From NCBI RefSeq assembly GCF_009931655.1, contig NZ_CP047984.1, positions 62,001 through 126,000 of the forward strand: a stretch of 64,000 nucleotides of DNA, in the 5' to 3' direction. A program made the translations under genes and the position numbers. The DNA comes from Pontibacter russatus (GTDB lineage Bacteria; Bacteroidota; Bacteroidia; Cytophagales; Hymenobacteraceae). This document shows, piece after piece, positions 17,720 to 24,655 of this stretch (position 1 is its first letter; every line of letters begins with the position of its first letter). The notes below the pieces were generated by a model, which was not told where the DNA came from, did not search any database, and was given only the letters and a program-made list of their open reading frames with translations.

Positions 17720-19042
17720 ATGAGCAACAACGGAAAGAGTACCGCGGTAGAAAACGCCAGGATCGCCATTATCGGGTTGGGGTATGTCGGTCTGCCGCTG
17801 GCCATTGAGTTCGGTAAAAAGTACGACGTGCTGGGCTTCGACATTAACCGGGAGCGGGTACATGAGCTGAGCGAAGCCATCGACCGCACCCAGGAAGCCA
17901 ATATGGCCGATCTGGAGCATGTCATCAGCCTTAGAAGGAACAGCGACAAGCAGGACGCCGGGCTGCAGTTCTCTTATAATGTGGAAGACCTGCGCGCCTA
18001 CAACACCTTCATTGTGACGGTGCCCACACCCATCGACCAGTTCAAGGCGCCGGACCTGCGGCCGTTGATCAAAGCATCCGAAATGCTGGGCAGCATCCTG
18101 AAAACCGGCGACCTGGTGATATATGAATCTACTGTATACCCCGGCTGCACCGAAGAGGACTGTGTGCCTGTGCTGGAGCGCGTTTCGGGCCTGCAGTTTA
18201 ACAAGGACTTTTTTGCGGGTTACTCGCCAGAGCGCATCAATCCGGGGGACAAAATCAACACGCTCACCAAGATAAAGAAAGTGACCAGCGGCTCTACGCC
18301 CGCCATTGCCTCGCGCGTGGACGACCTGTACCGCTCCATCATTGAGGCGGGTACGCACAAGGCGCCCAGCATCAAGGTGGCCGAAGCATCCAAGGCCATC
18401 GAGAACGCGCAGCGTGACGTGAACATTTCGTTTGTGAACGAACTCGCGCTGATATTCGATAAAATAGGCATCGACACGAATGACGTGATTGAGGCGGCGG
18501 GCACGAAATGGAACTTCCTGAAGTACAAGCCGGGCCTGGTGGGAGGCCACTGCATTGGCGTGGATCCTTATTACCTGGCGCACAAAGCGGAGTCGCTGGG
18601 CTACCATCCGGAGGTTATCCTGTCCGGCCGCCGGGTGAACGACAACATGGGCCAGTTTGTGGCCGACAAGGTGGTGAAGCTGATGATCAACAAAGACCAT
18701 AAGATCAAGGGCTCCAAGGCGCTGATAATGGGTTTCACTTTTAAGGAGAACTGCCCGGATGTGCGCAACACGCGCGTGGTGGATATTTACCAGGAGCTGT
18801 TACAGTTTGGCCTGCAGGTGGATATATACGACCCTTGGGCGGACATGGCGGAGGTAGAGCACGAGTACGGCATGCAGATACAGAACAAGCTGGATGAAAA
18901 CGTGGTGTATGACGCCATTGTGGTGGCGGTGGCCCACAACGAGTTCCTGAACTTCGACTACCAGAAGTACAAGCGCAACAACGCCGTTATCTTCGACACC
19001 AAGGCCTGTCTGGACAGGAGCCTGGTGGATGCAAGGTTGTAA
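17720..19042 (+). CDS. tviB: Nucleotide sugar dehydrogenase, TviB/WbpA type (UDP-GlcNAc/GalNAc 6-dehydrogenase)
   Basis: 440 residues of the UDP-glucose/GDP-mannose dehydrogenase superfamily. The NAD-binding motif is IIGLGYVGLPLAIEFG (about residues 18-33), the catalytic cysteine is in GGHCIGVDPYYL (about 275-286), and GFTFKENCPDVRNTRV starts the UDP-sugar-binding C-terminal domain. PGCTEEDCVP and the length match the TviB/VipA/WbpA branch, which oxidises UDP-N-acetylhexosamine at C6 to the uronate with 2 NAD+. It is followed by a strong terminator, so it is monocistronic or ends a unit. The product probably feeds the upstream glycan cluster. Exact hexosamine specificity is not resolvable by eye. 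Confidence 0.9.
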   Translation: MSNNGKSTAVENARIAIIGLGYVGLPLAIEFGKKYDVLGFDINRERVHELSEAIDRTQEANMADLEHVISLRRNSDKQDAGLQFSYNVEDLRAYNTFIVTVPTPIDQFKAPDLRPLIKASEMLGSILKTGDLVIYESTVYPGCTEEDCVPVLERVSGLQFNKDFFAGYSPERINPGDKINTLTKIKKVTSGSTPAIASRVDDLYRSIIEAGTHKAPSIKVAEASKAIENAQRDVNISFVNELALIFDKIGIDTNDVIEAAGTKWNFLKYKPGLVGGHCIGVDPYYLAHKAESLGYHPEVILSGRRVNDNMGQFVADKVVKLMINKDHKIKGSKALIMGFTFKENCPDVRNTRVVDIYQELLQFGLQVDIYDPWADMAEVEHEYGMQIQNKLDENVVYDAIVVAVAHNEFLNFDYQKYKRNNAVIFDTKACLDRSLVDARL

Positions 19043-19065
19043 TTTGCAGCAGAATTTATATATAG

Positions 19066-19100
19066 AAAAGGCCGGGAGATTACTTCGCCCGGCCTTTTTT
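19066..19100 (+). terminator. Rho-independent terminator after the dehydrogenase gene
   Basis: Stem AAAAGGCCGGG (19066-19076) pairs with CCCGGCC plus T-run (19088-19100), starting 23 bp past the stop codon. Classic GC stem with six T residues. Confidence 0.85.
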
Positions 19101-19330
19101 GCTTTTAAGTTCGTGTTTCCACCCCTTAGGCCCAATGCCGTCTATTTCCCGAAAAGCGTAAAGGTTTTGTGGCCTTTTAGGGGAATAAGGAAATCCTCCA
19201 AAACTTTCCTACGCATTGAGAAATCCGGATGAGCACTCCTTGAGTTGAAGGCTTTACCCTTTTCCCTGGTTTTTAGAGGGAAGCTCATTTACATGACCGG
19301 CACATGGCTAAAATGGCGTGTTCTTAAAGC
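19101..19330. other. Intergenic region without recognisable gene
   Basis: 230 bp between the terminator and the inverted-repeat element. Short frames only, no promoter or RNA gene seen. Confidence 0.4.
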
Positions 19331-19690
19331 TATATATAACGTGAACTCGGGAATTATTGTGCCTAAGCTTGTAGCCGCTGTTCATCCCTCTGGGCTTAAC
19401 TTACTTTAAGTTCTATAGCTGGGTGTGGTGCTCTCAGGCCGAGAGGCCTCCCCGAAATGCTTCGGGGTAAACTAATCTCCTTCAGCACTGTGTAGCTGAA
19501 GCTGCCGGGGGTAGGGGCCCTCTATTCGCTCTGCTCAGGCTGCCTTACTGCGTGCGGCACCGCAACATCTACAAGGTGCCTCAGGTGAAAACTGGAAACG
19601 GTTTCACTCTGAGTCAGTGAGTGTTTTATTATAATCATTTCAATAGCAGAATATTACATTCAATTAATTCCCGAATTCACGTTATATATA
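19331..19690 (+). repeat. MITE-like element copy 1, 360 bp with 27-bp terminal inverted repeats
   Basis: Left end 19331-19357 (TATATATAACGTGAACTCGG and on) and right end 19664-19690 are reverse complements at 25 of 27 positions. The interior, about 19341-19610, is clearly homologous and collinear with 60108-60365, while flanks differ. No frame is conserved between the copies, so it encodes no transposase. Internal hairpins include GGCC-GAGA-GGCC, CCCCGAA-ATGC-TTCGGGG and CTTCAGC with GCTGAAG. It is either a miniature transposable element or a mobile structured-RNA element. Confidence 0.7.
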
Positions 19691-19720
19691 CTGCGGGAGC
19701 AATATCTCCAGCATATATTA

Positions 19721-19743
19721 TTAGGAGAGGGTTGGGGAGAGGT
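19721..19743 (+). repeat. Dispersed 23-nt repeat, copy 2
   Basis: Differs from 16509-16531 at one position. It lies 30 bp past the MITE-like element. Function unknown. Confidence 0.6.
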
Positions 19744-19827
19744 AGAAATTGATGAAGCGGCAAAGAAAAAACTCGCAGTTGAATAGGGGAAGCCTCAAAG
19801 GATGGAAAAGGACATAGGTAGCGGGCA

Positions 19828-19860
19828 CAAAAAAAGCCTGAGGGTTTCTCCTCAGGCTTT
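19828..19860 (-). terminator. Terminator of the tRNA-Asp unit
   Basis: Stem arms AAGCCTGAGG (19834-19843) and CCTCAGGCTT (19850-19859). On the minus strand the stem is followed by a T-run (A-run 19829-19835 on the plus strand). It sits immediately downstream of the tRNA genes. Confidence 0.8.
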
Positions 19861-19862
19861 CG

Positions 19863-19936
19863 CGGTCTGGACGAGACTCGAACTCGCGACCTCCGCCGTG
19901 ACAGGGCGGCATTCTAACCAACTGAACTACCAGACC
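19863..19936 (-). tRNA. tRNA-Asp (GTC), copy 2 in transcription order
   Basis: Minus-strand cloverleaf: acceptor GGTCTGG pairs with CCAGACC, D-arm GTTCAGTTGGTTAGAA, anticodon stem CCGCC/GGCGG around loop CTGTCAC (anticodon GTC), T-arm GCGAGTTCGAGTCTCGT, discriminator G. CCA is not encoded. It matches the second copy at 20002-20075 at every base. Confidence 0.96.
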
Positions 19937-20001
19937 AAAAATTTTTACTCTTCGGAGCCATCTGCCCCACTTCCGCTATGTACTTTCCGCAGTGTTATCT
20001 G

Positions 20002-20075
20002 CGGTCTGGACGAGACTCGAACTCGCGACCTCCGCCGTGACAGGGCGGCATTCTAACCAACTGAACTACCAGACC
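20002..20075 (-). tRNA. tRNA-Asp (GTC), copy 1 in transcription order
   Basis: Same 74-nt gene as at 19863-19936, 65 bp upstream on the minus strand. The spacer is unrelated to either gene, so this is a tandem duplication of the gene proper. The pair is probably one transcript ending at the terminator at 19828-19860. Confidence 0.96.
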
Positions 20076-20265
20076 GTTTCTTTTCCTCTCCCGCTTTTCG
20101 TTAGAGTGATGCAAATGTATATGCTTATTTCCGGATGTGCAAGACGCGCGGCTCTTTTTGCGCCTATATTTTAGCGGCTGCAGTCTAAATTCTTCATTTA
20201 CAATATAAAAATTTTTGGGCGCAGCATAAAGTGCGAACTTGTTCACCATCCTAAACGGAAACTGT

Positions 20266-20273
20266 TAAATTTG
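20266..20273 (+). promoter_or_regulatory. Predicted -7 element for accA
   Basis: TAAATTTG matches TAnnTTTG exactly and lies 22 nt before the ATG. A TTG at 20239-20241 is 24 bp away, a poor spacing for the -33 box. Confidence 0.45.
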
Positions 20274-20283
20274 TGTCCTAAAC

Positions 20284-20290
20284 AAGGAGG
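20284..20290 (+). promoter_or_regulatory. Strong Shine-Dalgarno sequence before accA
   Basis: AAGGAGG lies 5 nt before the ATG at 20296. This is notable because almost no other gene here has a recognisable Shine-Dalgarno; it fixes the start of accA. Confidence 0.75.
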
Positions 20291-20295
20291 AACCC

Positions 20296-21246
20296 ATGCT
20301 TTTAGATTTCGAACAGCCCATTGCGGCCCTCGAGGGCAAATTGAAGGAGATGAAGACGCTGGCGGCCGAGAGCCAGGTGGACGTGTCGGAGGCGGTGAAG
20401 GCCCTGGAGGAGAAGATAAAGACGCTGAAGAAAGAGACCTATGCCAACCTGACCCGCTGGCAGCGCGTGCAGCTGTCGCGCCACCCCGAGCGGCCCTATA
20501 CCCTGGACTATATAAACGGCATCACCGACAAGTTTGTGGAACTGCACGGTGACCGTACCGTGAGCGACGACAAGGCCATGATTGGCGGCTTTGGGGAAGT
20601 GGCCGGGCGCAGCATCATGTTTATCGGGCAGCAGAAGGGGCGCAACACCAAGCAGCGCCAGATGCGCAACTTCGGCATGGCCAACCCCGAGGGATACCGC
20701 AAGGCGCTTCGCCTGATGAAGATGGCCGAGAAATTCAACCGCCCCATCGTCACGCTGATCGACACGCCGGGGGCCTTCCCGGGCCTGGAGGCGGAAGAGC
20801 GGGGGCAGGGCGAGGCCATTGCCCGCAATCTGAAAGAAATGTTCATGCTGAAGGTGCCGGTTATCTGCATCATCATCGGGGAGGGCGCCTCGGGCGGTGC
20901 GTTGGGCATCGCCATCGGCGACCGCGTGATGATGCTGGAGAACACCTGGTACTCCGTTATATCCCCGGAGTCCTGCTCGTCTATCCTGTGGCGAAGCTGG
21001 GATTACAAAGAGCAGGCCGCCGAGGCGCTGAAACTGACGGCAAAAGACATGCTCCAGAACAGGCTGATTGACGGCATCATCAAAGAACCACTTGGCGGCG
21101 CGCACCTGGACCCGGAGAAAATGATGCGCACCATGAAAAAGGAAATCGTGAAGCTGCTGAACGAACTCGACCCGCTGGATCCGGAGGAGCGCATCATGCA
21201 GCGCATAGAGAAATTCTCGCAGATGGGCGTGGTGCTGGAGGGGTAG
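20296..21246 (+). CDS. accA: Acetyl-CoA carboxylase carboxyltransferase subunit alpha
   Basis: 316 residues, the family's usual length. The N-terminal helical region ([20 protein letters not shown]) precedes the crotonase-fold domain with [38 protein letters not shown] (about residues 154-173) and [11 protein letters not shown], which forms the oxyanion hole. With AccD it transfers the carboxyl group from biotinyl-BCCP to acetyl-CoA, the first step in fatty-acid synthesis. Preceded by a TAnnTTTG promoter and a strong ribosome-binding site. The downstream gap is repeat-rich, so it is likely transcribed alone. Confidence 0.97.
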   Translation: MLLDFEQPIAALEGKLKEMKTLAAESQVDVSEAVKALEEKIKTLKKETYANLTRWQRVQLSRHPERPYTLDYINGITDKFVELHGDRTVSDDKAMIGGFGEVAGRSIMFIGQQKGRNTKQRQMRNFGMANPEGYRKALRLMKMAEKFNRPIVTLIDTPGAFPGLEAEERGQGEAIARNLKEMFMLKVPVICIIIGEGASGGALGIAIGDRVMMLENTWYSVISPESCSSILWRSWDYKEQAAEALKLTAKDMLQNRLIDGIIKEPLGGAHLDPEKMMRTMKKEIVKLLNELDPLDPEERIMQRIEKFSQMGVVLEG

Positions 21247-21522
21247 TTGGTTGGTTGTTGTTGATCGTTTATACCTAAAATGGTTAAATGGTTTTTGCTT
21301 GTTAAATGGTTACTAATTCTTGGTTGTTAAACTGTTAAATGGCTGATTTTTCTCATCTGAGGAAGTTAAACTGTTACTGCAACTAAATATAATCTTAACC
21401 ATTTCAACTTAGTGTTTATATCAGTTATTCAACGATCATCATTTCAGCAGTTTCGGAATCAACATAAAAACAACCATTTAACCATCCAACCATTTAACAA
21501 TCATAAACCAGCAATCCTACGC
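21247..21522. repeat. Intergenic quasi-repeat region (GTTAAATGGTT / AACCATTTAAC arms)
   Basis: The left half repeats variants of TTAAATGGTTT and TGTTAAA; the right half repeats the reverse complement (ACCATTTAACCATCC, CCATTTAACAATC). This makes a long, imperfect inverted structure. A frame extending the MBL gene upstream to 21412 runs through this repeat and is not believable coding sequence. Confidence 0.6.
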
Positions 21523-22362
21523 ATGAAGCTACACGTGATAGATACCGGGTTCTTTAAGTTAGACGGGGGCGCGATGTTCGGGGTGGTGCCGAAAACCCTC
21601 TGGCAGCGGACCAACCCGGCCGATGAGAACAACCTGTGCACATGGGCCATGCGCTGCCTGCTGGTCGAAGACGGCGACCGCCTGATCCTGATCGACAACG
21701 GCATTGGCGATAAGCAGGACGCAAAGTTCCTGAGCCATTACTACCTGCACGGTGAGGCCACCCTCAAAAGCTCGCTGCACACGGCTGGCTTCGCGCCGGA
21801 GGATATAACGGATATGTTCCTGACCCACCTGCACTTCGACCACTGCGGCGGCGGCGTGCAATATAGTTCCAGCGGCGCACCGGAGTTGGTGTTTCCTAAT
21901 GCTATATACTGGTCCAACGCCGACCATTGGGAGTGGGCCACCAAACCGAATGCCCGTGAAAAAGCCTCTTTCCTGAAAGAGAATATCCTGCCCATGCAGG
22001 AAAGCGGTCACCTCCGGCTGATTGATCCGGCTGTTCCGTCGCCGTTCCCGCAGTTCGACATCTTTTATGCCAATGGCCATACAGATAAAATGATGGTGCC
22101 GGTGATTCCCTACAAAGGCAGAAAGCTGGCCTACATGGCCGACCTGTTGCCCTCCACCGGCCATATACCACTGCCCTATGTGATGGGTTACGACACCCGC
22201 CCGCTGCTGACGCTGGACGAAAAGGCCTCCTTTCTGACGAAAGCGGCCGCGGAGGATTACGTGCTGTTCCTGGAGCACGACCCTGTTCACGAGTGTTGCA
22301 CCGTTGCGCAAACAGAGAAGGGAGTGAGGCTGGCAGAAACATTCACGTTAGCGGAGCTTTGA
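21523..22362 (+). CDS. MBL-fold metallo-hydrolase
   Basis: 279 residues from the ATG at 21523 (MKLHVIDTGFFKLDGGAMFG); a longer frame starts in repeat DNA. The zinc-binding motif THLHFDHCGG lies at residues 101-110 (H102, H104, D106, H107), with further His ligands in ANGHTDKM and FLEHDP. This subgroup of the metallo-beta-lactamase superfamily (quorum-quenching-lactonase-like arrangement) hydrolyses ester or lactone substrates, but the substrate here is unknown. No signal peptide, so cytoplasmic. The patatin-like gene starts 1 bp after its stop, suggesting a linked role in lipid or ester metabolism. Confidence 0.85.
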   Translation: MKLHVIDTGFFKLDGGAMFGVVPKTLWQRTNPADENNLCTWAMRCLLVEDGDRLILIDNGIGDKQDAKFLSHYYLHGEATLKSSLHTAGFAPEDITDMFLTHLHFDHCGGGVQYSSSGAPELVFPNAIYWSNADHWEWATKPNAREKASFLKENILPMQESGHLRLIDPAVPSPFPQFDIFYANGHTDKMMVPVIPYKGRKLAYMADLLPSTGHIPLPYVMGYDTRPLLTLDEKASFLTKAAAEDYVLFLEHDPVHECCTVAQTEKGVRLAETFTLAEL

Positions 22363-22363
22363 G

Positions 22364-23128
22364 ATGCGGGTAGGCTTGGCGCTGTCGGGTGGCGGGGCCC
22401 GCGGCATTGCCCATCTGGGCGTGCTGAAGGCTTTTGACGAAATGGGGATCAGCATCAGCATGATATCCGGGGTGAGCTCGGGTGCCATCGCGGGGGTGCT
22501 GTACGCCTATGGCTTCTCGCCGGACGAAATCCTGAAGCTGATCAAGGAGCTCAGTGTTTTTAAGGTGATGCGACCGGCTTTCGGTAAGATAGGGCTGATG
22601 CACCTGGAGGAGGTGGAGAAGCTCTATATAAAATACCTGGGGGAGCGCGTCTGCTTTGAGGACCTGCGGATACCGGTGGTTGTCAGTGCCACGGAGATGA
22701 ACGAGGGTGTGAACATGTACTTCTCCACCGGCGAAATCATCAAGCCACTCCTGGCCTCCTCGGCCGTGCCGATTTTATACAAGCCGGTGGAGTATATGGG
22801 CAAACTGCTGAACGACGGCGGCCTCCTCAACAACCTGCCCGTGGAGCCGCTGCACAACAACTGCGACGTGAAGATTGGCGTGCATGTAAACCCCATCAAC
22901 CACCAGGCGCACGTCACGAGCCTGCGCAGCATGGTGGAGCGGACGGTGCTGCTGGCCATTAACAACAACATCAAACTGCGCCTGCAGCTGTGCGACCTTC
23001 TGCTGGAGCCGCAGGAGTTGCGCTATTACCGCCTCACTAATTTCCGGAAGGCGGACGAAATATTTGAGGTGGGATATAAATACGCCCTGCACATGCAGCG
23101 CCATATCATGAGCCTCCTAAATCAGTAA
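22364..23128 (+). CDS. Patatin-like phospholipase family protein (RssA-type)
   Basis: 254 residues with the full patatin catalytic set: oxyanion loop SGGGARG (8-14), nucleophile elbow GVSSG (Ser38) and the Asp of NDGG (Asp151), forming a Ser-Asp dyad. It lacks a signal peptide and resembles the RssA/YchK cytoplasmic group of esterases. It probably hydrolyses acyl esters of phospholipids. Co-transcribed with the MBL-fold gene 1 bp upstream. The physiological substrate is unknown. Confidence 0.9.
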   Translation: MRVGLALSGGGARGIAHLGVLKAFDEMGISISMISGVSSGAIAGVLYAYGFSPDEILKLIKELSVFKVMRPAFGKIGLMHLEEVEKLYIKYLGERVCFEDLRIPVVVSATEMNEGVNMYFSTGEIIKPLLASSAVPILYKPVEYMGKLLNDGGLLNNLPVEPLHNNCDVKIGVHVNPINHQAHVTSLRSMVERTVLLAINNNIKLRLQLCDLLLEPQELRYYRLTNFRKADEIFEVGYKYALHMQRHIMSLLNQ

Positions 23129-23196
23129 TAGTATTATTATAATTTAAGCAATAATATTTATAAATAAGTATTACTTTTTTCTAATATAACCGTAGA

Positions 23197-23234
23197 AAGG
23201 GTTGTGCCACTAATCTAAATTAAGCCCAACCCTT
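23197..23234 (+). promoter_or_regulatory. Hairpin abutting the start codon of the 23235 gene
   Basis: AAGGGTTG (23197-23204) pairs with CAACCCTT (23227-23234), whose last base is directly before the ATG. It could hide the initiation region, or the right arm may simply be part of the leader. No Shine-Dalgarno is seen. Confidence 0.4.
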
Positions 23235-23864
23235 ATGTGTAAATTTTTATTAAGCTTTATTTGCCTGCTTGCCGCGTTTACTTCTTTTGCGCAGGAAAAC
23301 CAGAGTTACCTCATTCACGCCAAAGTAAAACAGGGTTCTATCCTGCTCGGGGGCAGTCTCAGCGCCTCTGCTTACACCACTACCCGGGAACTGGACTTGC
23401 CGCTTGGCCCTGAAGAAGGAACCAACATACTAGCGAGCCTTTACGCCAAGAACGGCTATTTCCTGATGCATGACTTTGCGCTGGGCCTGGTGGTGAGCCT
23501 GGAGCATGAGAGCCTCAGTATCAGTACTAAAGAGGACGCTGATAAATTCAGGCGAACCATGATGCTGGCGGGACCCTTTGCCCGCTACTACCTCGACAAC
23601 GGCATCTTCGGTGAACTGTCGCTGCAGGCGGGTTTGCTCAACTTCTCGACCGGCGACAAGTCAAACCTGTTCCAGGGCGGCATTGGGGTGGGATATGCCT
23701 ATTTCGTTAATCAGCGTATCTCCCTGGAGCCGATGCTGAGTTTCCGCTATTTTCAGGAGTCCAGGGGCGGCAAGTCTAACACGACACTGGGCCCAATGCT
23801 GGGTTTTGGCATTCAGGCATACATCCTCCGCAGGAGGGCGCACATCATCAAAGAAGCCTTGTAA
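23235..23864 (+). CDS. Outer-membrane beta-barrel protein
   Basis: 209 residues with a signal peptide (CKFLLSFICLLAAFTSFAQ, cleavage after Ala19-Gln20). The mature part alternates short amphipathic strands with Tyr/Phe at ends (GSILLGGSLSASAYT, GIGVGYAYFVNQRISLEPML) and ends in a final strand. It fits small eight-stranded barrels of the outer-membrane protein beta-barrel family in Bacteroidota. No specific function is visible. It follows the patatin gene by 106 bp of AT-rich DNA with a hairpin next to the start. Confidence 0.75.
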   Translation: MCKFLLSFICLLAAFTSFAQENQSYLIHAKVKQGSILLGGSLSASAYTTTRELDLPLGPEEGTNILASLYAKNGYFLMHDFALGLVVSLEHESLSISTKEDADKFRRTMMLAGPFARYYLDNGIFGELSLQAGLLNFSTGDKSNLFQGGIGVGYAYFVNQRISLEPMLSFRYFQESRGGKSNTTLGPMLGFGIQAYILRRRAHIIKEAL

Positions 23865-23942
23865 AAGACAGGATTAGTGCGTATTTATGCGGCTTCAATT
23901 GCCGCCCTGCGCTTACGCACGGTCCTATATGCCATAAGCTAC

Positions 23943-24497
23943 ATGTTCGCAAAACTTTTATCGAAGGCTATTTTCAAAATTTCCGGCTGGAAACTGGTGG
24001 GGAACCTGACGCCGGAGAACCGCCGCTGCGTGATGATTGCCGCCCCCCACACCAGCAATTGGGATTTTATATATGCCCGCGCCGCTTTTTACCTGATGGA
24101 TGCCCCCATCCGCCTCACCATCAAAAAGGAGTTTCTGGACTACCCGCTTGTGGGGCCGCTGCTGAAAAAGATGGGCGCCATGCCCGTGGACCGCTCGCGG
24201 AACACGAAGATGGTGGATGCCATGGTCCGTATCATAAAGGAGACGCCGGGGGATATGTGTGTGATGGTGACACCCGAGGGAACGCGCAAGTACCAGCCGC
24301 GCTGGCGCAGGGGTTTTTACCATGTGGCCATGGGAGCGGGGGTGCCCATCGTCCTCGGCTACCTCGACTATTCCAGAAAGGAGGCTGGTGTAGGTCCTAC
24401 CATATACCCGTCCGGCGACATAGAGGCAGATATGGAAAAGATACAGGCCTTCTACCGCACCAAAAAAGGCAAATACCCGGAGCAGGGAGTGCGGTAA
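23943..24497 (+). CDS. 1-acyl-sn-glycerol-3-phosphate acyltransferase-like protein (PlsC family)
   Basis: 184 residues from ATG 23943 (MFAKLLSKAIFKISGWKLVG), which matches the usual start in this family; a GTG at 23877 would add 22 residues. The catalytic H-x4-D is HTSNWD (residues 36-41), followed by the GAMPVDRS and TPEGTR acyl-acceptor motifs. Acyltransferases of this group move acyl groups onto lysophosphatidate or related lipids at the inner membrane. Its small size without an N-terminal membrane anchor is typical of a Bacteroidota subgroup whose acceptor is not established. Convergent with smc. Confidence 0.85.
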   Translation: MFAKLLSKAIFKISGWKLVGNLTPENRRCVMIAAPHTSNWDFIYARAAFYLMDAPIRLTIKKEFLDYPLVGPLLKKMGAMPVDRSRNTKMVDAMVRIIKETPGDMCVMVTPEGTRKYQPRWRRGFYHVAMGAGVPIVLGYLDYSRKEAGVGPTIYPSGDIEADMEKIQAFYRTKKGKYPEQGVR

Positions 24498-24655
24498 TTA
24501 ATTACGAGTTACGAATAGAGAAGGGGCTGCATCAGAATATTGCAGCCCCTTCTCTATTACAGTAGAGGCATAAGCAGCCTCTTCAATTTGAAATCATATG
24601 ATTCAGAATTTTGATTTTATCATTCGGAACTCGGAATTCATAATCCGTAATTCAT
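24498..24655. repeat. Intergenic quasi-repeat region (TTACGAGTTACGAAT / ATTCGGAACTCGGAATTC arms)
   Basis: On the left ATTACGAGTTACGAAT; on the right repeated units ATTCGGAACTCGGAATTC and ATAATCCGTAATTC, roughly its reverse complement, flanking the strong hairpin 24514-24558. A similar unit occurs at 41,505-41,535. Confidence 0.55.
24514..24558. terminator. Bidirectional terminator between plsC-like gene and smc
   Basis: Perfect 18-bp stem: arms 24514-24531 and 24541-24558 (core AGAAGGGGCTGCA) around a 9-nt loop. It serves two converging genes. Confidence 0.8.

Noticed and set aside
19862..20080. tRNA-associated integration site (attachment site)
   Set aside because: The two tRNA genes are complete and identical with no integrase nearby, so tandem duplication explains them.
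21412..21522. N-terminal extension of the MBL-fold protein
   Set aside because: The added residues are translated repeat DNA (HLTIQPFNNHKPAI), and the family starts at MKLHVIDTGFF.
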